From positions 1 through 64,000 of the forward strand of contig JAKSZP010012185.1 of NCBI GenBank assembly GCA_022478985.1: a DNA stretch of 64,000 bases, in the 5' to 3' direction. The translations under genes and the position numbers were made by a program. Below, one piece after another: positions 1 through 9,068 of the stretch. Source of the DNA: Massospora cicadina. Lineage: Eukaryota > Entomophthoromycota > Entomophthoromycetes > Entomophthorales > Entomophthoraceae. How positions within the stretch are numbered: the first letter of the stretch is position 1; every line of letters begins with the position of its first letter. Below the pieces are notes generated by a model that ran no database searches, had not been told where the DNA came from, and saw only the letters and a program-made list of their open reading frames with translations.

Positions 1-850
1 GCCTATCATGGCCTGCTGGCAGAGATCATTTCAGATTCGGACCCCAATTTATAATGAAATTTTTGTCAAATTTACTCAACAACTTGAAGATTTGCCCATG
101 TAGGGCTTCAGAATATCATCCCCAATCTGGTGGACAGACAGAGAGGGTAAATCTAATATTAGAACTATACCTTCAATGCTATGTTTCAGATTGGCAAGAT
201 GGTTGGGTTACCTGGATTAGACTGACTCAGTTTGCCTATAACAACCACTATTAGTCATTAACAGGGATGATGCCATTGTTTGCAAACCATGGATCAGTCT
301 GGCGTTAATTTGGGGTCAGGTGGCGGAGTATTCCAGGGGGCGGATGAGTTATCCTGCAAAATGACAGACATTGGAAGGAAGTTACAAAACAACCTGGAGC
401 ATGCCATAACATGGCAGAAGTGGTATGCAGATTGACAGAGAGCTCCATACCCATTGTTTGCCTCAGAAGATTGAGTGCTGGTGATGGAAAAAAATTATGT
501 GGTACTGGTGAAGAGCTAAAAGCTCTAACTAAAGTTCTTAAGACCATATAAGATGATTTGTGTTATCAACAAGGTCACATTAAACTGGACCTTCCAGAAG
601 GGTCAAGGGCCCATCCAGTTATCTATAATTTACAGCTTTGGGGATTTTGGGGGCAGGGACCAGAGTGGCCTGGGCCGTTGAGTCCACAGAAGAAGGACAA
701 CCAGGAATATGAGGTTTAACAAATCCTGAATGAGCAATGAGTGAGGGATAAGCGGCAATTCCTGGTAAAATGGAAAGAATATCTGATGAAGAAAGCAACC
801 TGGAAGACACCAGAGGTGTGCACGCTGTCTATAGAAGATCCAAGAGTTCA
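1..850 (+). pseudogene. Decayed chromovirus integrase C-terminal region and chromodomain (E2 family)
   Basis: This is the 3' end of a Ty3/gypsy pol gene entering from the left edge. Short readable pieces match the integrase of E2 further right. One is a region with GGQTERVN near 130-150, part of the catalytic core that carries the Glu. It is followed by a stretch like the E2 segment 'SDWQDGW' and 'FAYNN'. Near 690-830 an acidic, Lys- and Trp-rich segment corresponds to the chromodomain of E2 at 35,205-35,350. Many stops and frameshifts lie between the pieces, so no protein can be made. Integrase would insert the cDNA copy, and the chromodomain would guide it to marked chromatin. The LTR that follows at 870 supports the assignment. 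Confidence 0.7.
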
Positions 851-869
851 TGAATTTGCAAGGGGGTGA

Positions 870-1712
870 TGTGATGGATTGGGGCCAGTCTAATCCTCAC
901 ATTGACCTCATGAATATAGTTTCAGGTTTGCCTATGAATTTGGAGGTAAAGTTTGAATGGTCAGAGAAGTCAGAAGAACAATTTGAGACAAAAATTGTAG
1001 TTTTGGATTTGCTTCAAATCCAGAGGTCAAGTTTGAAAGGTCAGAGCATTTAAAAGAACAATTTGAGACAAAAATTGTAGTTTTGGATTAACCTGCAAAT
1101 TTGGAGGTTGAGTTTGAAGGGTCAGAGCAGTCAGAAGTACAATTCAAGATGGAAATTGTAGGCAAGGATTTAGGGGATTTGAGAATGAGGGCTTGTCTAG
1201 TATATTAAATGATCAGTATCTCAAATTCTATGAATTTCCATAATTTGGGATATGAGGCTTTTATGAGCAATGAAATGGACGTTGCTCAAAATCTTAATTT
1301 GGAATTTAATTTATTTAAATTATTATAAATGCTTTAAAATGAGAAAATGATAACTGAAGATATAGAGGATTTTCTCAGAAAATCACAAATAAAGTTTTCA
1401 GTATTCTTGCTTACCTAAAAAACAGTTTAAAGTTTAATTTAAAGTGAAAAAATATTTAAATCAACCATAATGATGAGCTCAACTGGTGAGCTAGGCCAAG
1501 CATTGGCTTTGTTCATAGTTTTTTTATGGATCCAGACTTTGCTGCTTGCATGCAACATTGCTGGAACCTTGGTCCACAAATAAGTCACAAGCTCTGGTAA
1601 TGGTGTGCAGGTTTGGGGGTGGTTCTCTTCTGGATTGTCAGTCATGTGGTCAATAACATGGTTTGTATGCCTAACTCCTTTGTTGCATAATGGCATGAAC
1701 CCATGCATCACA
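870..1712 (+). repeat. 3' LTR of an E2-family gypsy element
   Basis: It begins TGTGATGG right after a purine run (AGGGGG), the expected polypurine tract, and ends CATCACA. The last 270 bases are clearly alike to the LTRs at 24,182-24,850 and 35,377-36,079, including the stretch around 'GATGAGCTCAACTGGTGAGC'. It is longer than those LTRs because it holds a triplicated 80-bp unit. The 5' LTR lies outside the window. Confidence 0.65.
931..1171 (+). repeat. 80-bp tandem repeat, three units, inside the LTR
   Basis: Three adjacent units begin at about 931, 1,011 and 1,091. Each holds AAATTTGGAGG-like, GTTTGAA.GGTCAGAG and GAACAATTTGAGAC-like blocks. Units 1 and 2 are nearly identical over their last 40 bases and unit 3 is more diverged. 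The E2 LTRs do not show this triplication, so it probably arose in this copy or sublineage. Confidence 0.8.
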
Positions 1713-2689
1713 TTAAGAAAATGGTGCTACTGGGATTGGATGGTTAATATCATCCAAGAAATAAGGGCCTGCCTAACTTGCAGAGACCAAGATTAGCCAG
1801 CCCTCAATATCAATGGAAAGTTGTGGCCCCATTGAGCCACTTCAATGTTGTCAGTGCAGATGTAGTAGGCACCTTGCCACCAATTTATATGGGTATAAAT
1901 AATTCATTTTAGCATTAGACATCTGATTAAGTGGGTAAAGGCAGTTTCTGTGATATTTGCAACTGCAAAGGTTTCTGCCTTTTTTTCTTTTCAATATGTT
2001 TTCATTCATCACAGATCCCTAAACTCTACATTTAGACAATAAACTATATTTCAACTCCCAAGTAGTCCATATACTAGCCTCTCTTTTTAATATCAAACAA
2101 AACTTTACTGCCCCTCTTTACTCCATCTACCAATGTGGTAATAAAACACGCTAATGGGACCATAGTGTCTAGCTTGCAAAAAATGATCACCTTTAATCCC
2201 ATTTACTGGAACCATAATTTATTAATCGCCTTATTAGCTTATTGTATAGGCTAACATTGGTTAAATATGTCTCTGTTTGAAGCCCTATATTGCCATAAAT
2301 CACATTAACCAAGCTGTGTATAACCTTTTCTGGACTCCTCATTACCAATAGTCTTAACTAACTTTGATAGCCCTAGAGGATGATCATAATAACTTTGAGC
2401 TCATGCTACTAAAGGAATTATCCTGATTATATCTAAGGAGATGGATCACTTTATGAATGTAGACCCACCTTGACAACCTTTGAGCTAGGAGATCTAGTCC
2501 TGTTTTATTATAATTAATCTGCAGAATGAAATAACAAACTTGATTTTGCTTGTCCAGCCCCTATTGCATCATACATAAAGTAAGTTTATATGCTCCATTG
2601 CAAATTTCTACCTAGTACATTAGTTAGCTAAGTTTATGGTTGTTTTTTAAGGCTTTATGCTCCCCTTTGGCAGGATCTTGAGGGGGCGT
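1713..2689 (+). pseudogene. Decayed gypsy integrase (E3-like family), interrupted by the E2-family element
   Basis: Just after the LTR end at 1,712 the sequence reads as the zinc-binding N-terminal part of an integrase: CYWD, then ACLTC about 15 residues on. The same block occurs in E3 (minus strand, about 44,880-44,690) as CYWD and ACMTC. Further on, weak pieces of the catalytic core (around 1,915-2,100, compare IDHLTKWVEA of E3) and of the C-terminal part can be traced up to the LTR at 2,690. Stops occur every few dozen bases. The part upstream of the E2-family insertion lies outside the window. This is the host of that insertion, so it is older. Confidence 0.6.
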
Positions 2690-3165
2690 TGTCAGGCTTA
2701 AAGATGGTAAGAAAGTCAGTTTCCCTGTTTCCAACCTGAGTACTGATAAATTAGCTATTGAATAATAATGATTGCATCTGGAAACCCTTATGGAAGGTGA
2801 GAAAATTAAAATTTAATAAAATTGTCACATGAGGATAAGTCTACTGAGATGCCTTCTAAACTAACCTCCAAATTTCCTTCTTGTTAGGTGGGAAGTCTCC
2901 TATCAATGCAAACCTGGAGTCATTGATGAAATAGAGCAACAAAGGTCCTAGTTAATAATCATTTGAATAGGGGTTTGAAGGTTTTAGTTGAGAGGATTCT
3001 AGGTAATTTTCTCATCAATATGTTCTAAACATCATATAAATGTAAAAACCTTTTTACTTTAATAGATTAATCTGACCTATACTCTTCTTTTTTTGTTGGT
3101 TGCTTTATTTTTTCTTTTTATAATGACAGCTTTGAGCTCCATTTGAATCTTGGCTTATAGTCTAT
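2690..3165 (+). repeat. 3' LTR of the decayed E3-like element
   Basis: A purine-rich run (GATCTTGAGGGGG) is followed by TGTCAGG, exactly the arrangement at the E3 3' LTR border near 43,871 read on the minus strand. About 400 bases later, CTTTATTTTTTC and CAGCTTTGAGC match the end of the E3 LTR. The right border is approximate because the last 20-30 bases are too diverged to place. Confidence 0.5.
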
Positions 3166-3729
3166 CATATTGAAAAGCCAAAAATTTAATTATGTTTTAT
3201 ACATTTCTCAAATTTATTAATTAGAGTAAAGTTTTATTTTATAGTTTATAAATACTATTTCTGTCACATACTGCTGACACCCCAACTCTAATTATGTACA
3301 TCATGTCACATGTTCTTTGATATACACTGGATGGAAATCCCCTCATCCCCTCTTACCCATCTGATATGGCATCTGAGGCTATTAGTCAAAAGAGCCATGG
3401 CAAGAATTATTACTTACTGATAATCACTTTGTTTGGCCTTTTTGCAATTAAAGATGCGTAAAGAGCCTTCTTTTTAGGGTTGGGCACCACTAGTGCTAAA
3501 AAATATACTATTTATGTGACATTTTTTAAATATATATATATGAAAAGTTAATTTTATCTATTAATTTATAGTTGTAATAGAACCATCTGTTTGATAAGAT
3601 GTATCACTAACATTATAAATTTTATAAAAAATTATTTAAGCTAATATAATCAGGGACAGATATTGCTAAAGCATGTTATTGAACAAATCAAAGTAATTAA
3701 AATGTTTAGACTCAAACGCCTAAGGCAAG
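3166..3729. other. AT-rich stretch without a recognisable gene
   Basis: I see no coding signal. The only recognisable item is ACCACTAGTGCTAAAAAA at 3,486-3,503. It resembles the short retroposon tails at 5,233 and 50,805, but no clear target duplication flanks it. Positions 3,718-3,729 form the left target duplication of the next SINE. Confidence 0.5.
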
Positions 3730-3870
3730 GGTGGTTAGCCTGGCAGGGTAATTCCTGCTTCCATCCTAGTGCAGATTTTGTTCAATATAAGTTTGAAACC
3801 TGTACTGGCTAAAAACATTCTCAGTGTGGTATATTTGTCTCAAGGCTACCCACCTCAAATACTTTAAAAT
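3730..3870 (+). mobile_element. Short SINE with a variant head and the common SINE tail
   Basis: A 141-bp insert is flanked by GCCTAAGGCAAG (3,718-3,729) and GCTTAAGGCAAG (3,871-3,882), a 12-bp target duplication with one C/T difference. Its last 40 bases (GTGTGGTATATTTGTCTCAAGG..ACCCACCTCAAAT) match the tail of the 280-bp SINEs in this window. The first 70 bases do not match their heads. A box-A-like TAGCCTGGCAGGG and a box-B-like GTTCAATAT are present but weak. It would depend on a LINE for movement. Confidence 0.65.
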
Positions 3871-4276
3871 GCTTAAGGCAAGAAAAACATAATTAAAATA
3901 AAAAATAATAACAAACCAAAACTAACCAAATGGGAACAGCAATATGCTGCCTAACTATGGCCTAAGGGAAGGAAGACTTGGTGGCTTCCCTTTGCTATCT
4001 ATGAAGTTATAGGAATTACTTAAGTTTTTTCAACTAAATAATGTAAAGACCAAGAAAGGCATCATTTGTCAAACAAATTGACATATATGACTTATATATT
4101 ACTAAACTTAATCTCAGTACATATAATTAAAGTTAATACAATTTAAATATACAATTATAGTGCATAAAGCTTTCTAGAAACTAAGTAAAAAATACATTAA
4201 ACTCAATTTTTTCTTAAAAATAGTTGTAAAAGAAAACATCCAGATGTCTTGAACCTAGTCTATATTTAACAAGACA
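3871..4276. other. AT-rich stretch without a recognisable gene
   Basis: Apart from the right target duplication of the preceding SINE (3,871-3,882) and the left one of the next SINE (4,267-4,276), I see nothing coding or repeated here. Confidence 0.5.
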
Positions 4277-4556
4277 GGGAGGGTACCTCAGTGGTAGAGT
4301 AAAGCTTAATGATCACTTCTACTGAATTCAATTCTGTGATAAACTTTAGGTGGGTAACAATTTACTGTGTTGGCATTGTTCATCAATGCCCTAAACCAAG
4401 CTAGTGAATAGCAAGATGGTCAATGGATTTTCTGCCTATCAGAACACCATATGTGAAGGTTTACCAGAAGTTATCATCTTTTTAAATCAAATTTTTTCCA
4501 TTAATTAGTGCAGTATTGTCCACACACCATCTCACCTCAAATAAAAACAATACAAA
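4277..4556 (+). mobile_element. tRNA-derived SINE, full length, old
   Basis: A 280-bp element lies between two copies of TAACAAGACA (4,267-4,276 and 4,557-4,566). The head GGGAGGGTACCTCAGTGGTAG holds a Pol III box A (CAGTGGTAGAGT). A box-B-like GAATTCAATTCTG follows about 45 bases later, as in a tRNA gene. The body and the tail (GTGCAGTATTGTCC...CTCACCTCAAATAAAA) match the SINEs at 8,334, 17,142 and 19,882. It has no coding capacity. Diverged sequence indicates an old copy. Confidence 0.85.
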
Positions 4557-5046
4557 TAACAAGACAATACATACTTAATAGGTATTAATTTAGTGTGTAA
4601 ATTGATAATAGGAGTTGTAAACCCATAATGAGAGGTTTTAGATCAAAAATTTTATAGCTTAATATATACTAAAGGTTACATATTTATCCTTTTCTAAAAT
4701 AAGTATTTTATGTTTTAAGATGGGTATAAGATGATTAAGCTTTATGAAAAAGATACATTACACTTTATCCTTTGCATCTATAATTTTTATGGACTAAAAA
4801 TGGCAGTGATTATCACCAGATAATCTGAATACAACTGATAAAGAATAATACAAAGAATAGTCTTAAATTCATAAAATAAAACTTTTTTATTTAACCAAGG
4901 CAAGCTGTCCAGGGGTTATAAATTAAACTTATATAAATATATTGTTATCTGTAAATAAACCTTTGTTTTTGATACAAAAATAGCAATTTATATGATTTAA
5001 ATGTGTTATTGATTTACCAAAAACTGTTTAAATATATTAGAATAGC
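4557..5046. other. AT-rich stretch without a recognisable gene
   Basis: I see no open frame, RNA gene or repeat apart from the SINE target duplication at 4,557-4,566. Confidence 0.5.
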
Positions 5047-5115
5047 TAGTACTGGCTAAAAAAATCTTGATGTGATATATTCGTCACAAGGTTGACCCAC
5101 CTTGATTACTTTTTT
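5047..5115 (+). mobile_element. 5'-truncated SINE tail
   Basis: TAGTACTGGCTAAAAAAATC followed by GTGATATATTCGTCACAAGG and GACCCACCTTGAT matches the last 70 bases of the short SINE at 3,730-3,870. The head is absent, and I could not find a convincing target duplication. Confidence 0.55.
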
Positions 5116-5232
5116 TACAATAGAACTAGCCGTTTACCCGTGCTTCGCTACGGTGTCTATAAAATCAAAGATTTTCAATCTATTAATTTAGATTTTATAT
5201 TATAGACAAACAAAACCACTCAGCTAATTGGG

Positions 5233-5250
5233 ACCATCTAGTACTAAAAA
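5233..5250 (+). mobile_element. Minimal retroposon tail inserted in Helitron B
   Basis: ACCATCTAGTACTAAAA interrupts Helitron B and is flanked by AAAACCACTCAGCTAA on the left and AAAACCACTCAGCCAA on the right. Helitron C at about 8,036 has this segment once, without the insert. The same short tail occurs at 50,805. The exact left border may be a few bases earlier. Confidence 0.6.
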
Positions 5251-5911
5251 AAACCACTCAGCCAAATCCAATTGCTCAATCGAATCAACCAAAATCCACC
5301 AACCACTTAGGCAAACCTAAATATAATTATCAAAACAACCAATAACTAATCACCCCTCAAAGCCAAACTGTGTCTTATCGATTCAAACAAAAGCCATTAA
5401 CCACTCGGCCAAACAAAAAAAATTTATCGAATTAATCAAATAACACCAACCTGCTACCCAAAACATCTCTTTATACTTAAAATCATTGAGCAAGTGACAT
5501 ATCTTCCAAACTACTAAATCAACTTTACTTAACTTGCCAAAAGTATTTTATTAATTAGGTGAACCAAATTAGGCAGTTTTTAAAATTTATAAACCTAACA
5601 TCCAGATACCCATGCTTCGCTACAGTATTTAAAGTTTATCAGATGATAAGCTCACATTGTAGCCTATAAGCTGTGCCAGCACTACTCTCGAGCCACTCAG
5701 ACTAACAGCTCCACTGTTGCTCTCGTGGCTGGTGAGTTGATTATCCTAACTACTTAATCTACTTAAACTCTAATACTGATTTTTGAGTTTCAGGTGAGCA
5801 ATTTGGTGAATTATTAGATAATTTTTGCCAATTCTCACCCACTCACCCAAATAAATTAAACTATCAGACTTGATTAGTTTCAGATGAGCAAATCGGTGAA
5901 TTATTAGATAA

Positions 5912-7774
5912 CTAGCGGAGTTACCCGTGCTTCGCTACGATTTCTATAGAATTTCAGGTGATTCGAATTGATTAATTTAGATTTTATATATAGTTAAGCA
6001 ATAACTACTCGGCTAAATCTAATTGCTCAATCGAAGCAACCAAAAAGACCAACCACTCAGCTAAAACTAACTGAACTTATCAAATCAACCAATAACTAGT
6101 CACCTCCAAAGCTAAACTGTATCCTATCGATTCGACCAAAAACCATCAACCACTCTGCCAAATAAAATAAACTTATCAAATCAATCAGATTCTAAATTAT
6201 TTTAGCTTTTATATTGGTAGATAGCTATCAATAAGTTCAGAAACCAAAAAACCTATTAAAAATTCAAACCTCCAACCACTTAGCTAAAATCAATCAAGTC
6301 TGCCAAATTAATTAAACCATCAATCTCTTATCTGAAACTATTGAGCCTATCGAATCAACCAAAAAATAAACCACCACTCAGCAAAAACCAATTATTGACT
6401 TACAAAACAGCCAAAAACTGCCAACTAAATATCAAAGCCTATGGAACTATTGAATTAAATGAATATGAAAATACACAGCCAAATTGCTATATAATTACCA
6501 TTAGAAATATACGTTCTAGATCTTATATAGTTTTGATGTTTAAATTTATATGATTATATTTAAACCAATTACATATTAGCATTCCGTTCCCAAACTTTAT
6601 AGAATACTTGTGCCAAGTTTGGTGATTTTTGGTTATTTGCTCGAGATAATGCATCTATATAAACAAATTAACATACTGATTCTTTTGTAAATAAAATTTA
6701 AGGTTAATTCTTGTTGATACCCAGTTTACACAGATTTGTTTGTGGGCTTAAAGTTCATCTGATAATCTTATATTTTTTATATTTGTAGATGGTTATCGAT
6801 AAAATTAAGTAATCAAATTATACTTAATCAATATAAATTTACCAACCATTCAGCCATACCCAATTAAACCTATCGAATTAACTAAACCACTAAACCACTT
6901 AGCTAAAACCATTAGATTAAAAATCAACCAATCATCAACCGCTTCGTAACCAAAACTAAATTTATCGAAACAACCATAATCACAACTACTTACCAAAACC
7001 AATCAACTTTATTAAATCAACCAATCACTAACTTTATTTAAACCGTTAAGCTTATTAATCAACACAAACCCACCAACCGCTCGACAAAACCATTTAAATT
7101 ACCGAATCAATCGAATATCAAACTTCTTGGCCGTAACAATATACCGATTTCCATTAAAAACATATAAAACTTTCACTTGTTACATATAAAACTTTTTATT
7201 TTACTATAAAAATTAAAAATCGGGCTTCAAGGTGCACACGGACCCCCTCCCGTCCACTATAGCTAAATTTCCAGAGCTCTACATGCTCTATTTTTGGCTG
7301 GGCATCGCGCACATACACATTTGCTTTTATATATATATATATATATATATTACGCCAGGATTTGAACAACTGACCTTTTGTAGAGTTGAAGTTTAGAGCC
7401 AAAAGCCGAGCCGATTATGCCAGAGGAGGTATTTTTAAAATCAATTGGACTTTTGATTCAAAGTTTTGATTTAGATAAACTTGTTAATACCCTAATGACC
7501 ACTAACCACTTAAAACCATTTAAAATATCAAATCAGCTGAATATCAAACTGCTCAGCTGTAACAATATAGCGAATACCATCGAAGTATATATAGGATTTT
7601 CACTTGTTACATATAAAACTTTTTACTTTACTATTAAAATAATATCTTTTAAAACGTATTCTGCTATTCGGGGCGGAGACAAATCCAACAAAGCAAAGAT
7701 CATAAAAAATGGTCCAGCCGTTCTTGAGTTATAAATGGTGTAACCAACACGACTTTGTTTTATATAGAAGAAGA
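5912..7774 (-). mobile_element. Non-autonomous Helitron A, inserted in Helitron B
   Basis: On the minus strand it starts TCTTCTTCTATATAAAAC (7,774 leftward) and ends CGTAGCGAAGCACGGG...CTAG at 5,912-5,915. The flanks are A (5,911) and T (7,775). Joining the flanks restores the B sequence 'ATTAGATAAT..TTGCCAATTC', which is present uninterrupted at about 5,810-5,835 and in Helitron C near 14,250. Its 3' end is alike to that of B and C, but its 5' end and body differ. A related copy starts at 19,400. It holds a tRNA-like segment (7,358-7,422) and a TA microsatellite (7,330-7,350). No protein is encoded. Confidence 0.85.
7358..7422 (-). promoter_or_regulatory. tRNA-like A and B boxes inside Helitron A
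   Basis: On the minus strand TGGCATAATCGG (7,411-7,422) fits the Pol III box-A consensus and GTTCAAATCC (7,358-7,367) fits box B. The two lie about 45 bases apart, as in tRNA genes. The aligned place in the Helitron copy at 19,400 has TAGCTTAGTTGG and GTTCAAATTC. A full tRNA cloverleaf does not form by eye, so this is tRNA-derived rather than a tRNA gene. Confidence 0.55.
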
Positions 7775-8333
7775 TACTTGCCAATTCTCACCAACTCACC
7801 CAAATAGATTGAACCCATCAGGCTCGATAATTCAGATTCATTAAGATTCGCCAATTCTCACCCACTCACCCAAATAGCTTGACCCTATCAGACTCGAAGG
7901 TTTCAGATGTCAGTCAGTCAGTGAGTGAGTGAATGTGTTTTAAGTAGACTAGCCGATTTACCCGTGCTTCGCTACGGTGTCTATAAAATTAAAGATTTTC
8001 AATCTATTAATTTAGATTTTATATTATAGACAAACAAAACCACTCAGCCAAATCCAATTGCTCAATTGAATCAACCAAAAACCACCAACCACTTAGGCAA
8101 ACCTAAATATAGTTATCAAAACAACCAATAACTAATCACCCCTCAAAGCTAAACTGTGTCCTATCAATTCAAACAAAAGCCATCAACAACTCGGCCAAAA
8201 AAACCTATCGAATCAATTAAATAACACCAACCTGCTATCCGAAACATCTCTTTATACTTGAAATCATTGAGCATGTGACATATCTTCCAAACTACTAAAT
8301 CAACTTCTACTTAACTTGCCAAAAGTATTTTAT

Positions 8334-8612
8334 CAATTTTATTCGAGGTGGGCCGACCTGGGGACGATACCGCACCGATTAGGGAAGTGAAGAAAATGGG
8401 AAAGGAGGATAAAACCCGGAAAACCTCCATGTGCGGCGTATGATAGGCCAGGAACTCCATGGACCGCCTTTGCTATTCGCTATCTCAGTTCGGGGCATTG
8501 GCGCGCAAAACCAACACAGTCAAAATCGTCCCCTACCCAAAGTCCATTACCGGGATCGAACTTGGGAGGCAGTGGTAGAGGGTCCATACTCTACCACTGG
8601 GGTATCCTCCCT
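8334..8612 (-). mobile_element. tRNA-derived SINE, well preserved
   Basis: The 279-bp element is flanked by GCCAAAAGTATTTTAT at 8,318-8,333 and 8,613-8,628, a perfect 16-bp target duplication within Helitron C. Read on the minus strand, the head holds box A (CAGTGGTAGAGTATGG) and box B (AGTTCGATCCC). The tail is GTGCGGTATCGTCCCCAGG..GGCCCACCTCGAAT. It is the least decayed of the four long SINE copies and serves as the reference for the family. Confidence 0.9.
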
Positions 8613-8683
8613 GCCAAAAGTATTTTATTAAGTGAACCAAATTAGGCAGATTTTTAAAATATATAAACCTAACATCCAGATAT

Positions 8684-9046
8684 TGTGGCACAAATAGTAT
8701 GTATAGGTTATTCTGTGCCACAAGATCAACATGATCCACACTTTAATCCATTTTTATAGGATCAGCACTGTGGACTACCTCCGATGAATGTGATGGAAAG
8801 ACCTTATATTCTCACTATTTAAGCCATCACTGATTTTCTATAAAGTTTAAGTTTTTATTGCTTCAAATTAACTTACTTCTAATTTATCAGTCTATTCTGA
8901 ATCCAGTGGATTTCCCATCTAAGCTGATTAGATCCTAAACTGGCCTAATCAGCATACCAGATCTGAATGCCTCAAAATACTGAGATTAATGGTGCTCATA
9001 GTACCAACCATCATGAAGTTTCCCCTAATTTGGAAACTTCATGACA
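8684..9046 (+). repeat. E1 5' LTR with a terminal hairpin
   Basis: It runs from TGTGGCAC to CATGACA, 363 bp. TCATGAAGTTTCC (9,011-9,023) and its exact inverse GGAAACTTCATGA (9,032-9,044) form a 13-bp stem with an 8-base loop ending two bases before the LTR end. A primer-binding-like TAGTGATCC follows at 9,050, one change from the TGGTGATCC of E5. Confidence 0.85.
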
Positions 9047-9068
9047 AAATAGTGATCCTCCAACTAAC

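Larger units (their letters stand above)
5126..7948 (-). mobile_element. Non-autonomous Helitron B, split by Helitron A
   Basis: On the minus strand the element begins TCTACTTAAAACACATTC (7,948 leftward). It ends with a short hairpin (CCGTAGCGAAGCACGG) and CTAG at 5,126-5,129, followed by T: the TC...hairpin...CTAG|T structure of Helitrons. These are rolling-circle DNA transposons that insert between A and T without target duplication. B has the same internal sequence as C, including the 'CCTAACATCCAGATACCC' region near 5,590 and the AGTCAGTCAGTGAGTGAGTG run near 7,915. It encodes no protein and would need a Rep-helicase in trans. Helitron A is inserted in it between A 5,911 and T 7,775. A 17-nt retroposon tail is inserted near 5,233. 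Confidence 0.85.

Noticed and set aside
7350..7430. A functional tRNA gene
   Set aside because: A and B boxes fit, but the acceptor and anticodon stems do not pair, and the segment is repeated as part of a Helitron.
8431..8631. Open frames of 66-68 residues on both strands over the SINE
   Set aside because: They lie within a tRNA-derived SINE with a perfect 16-bp target duplication, so they are not genes.
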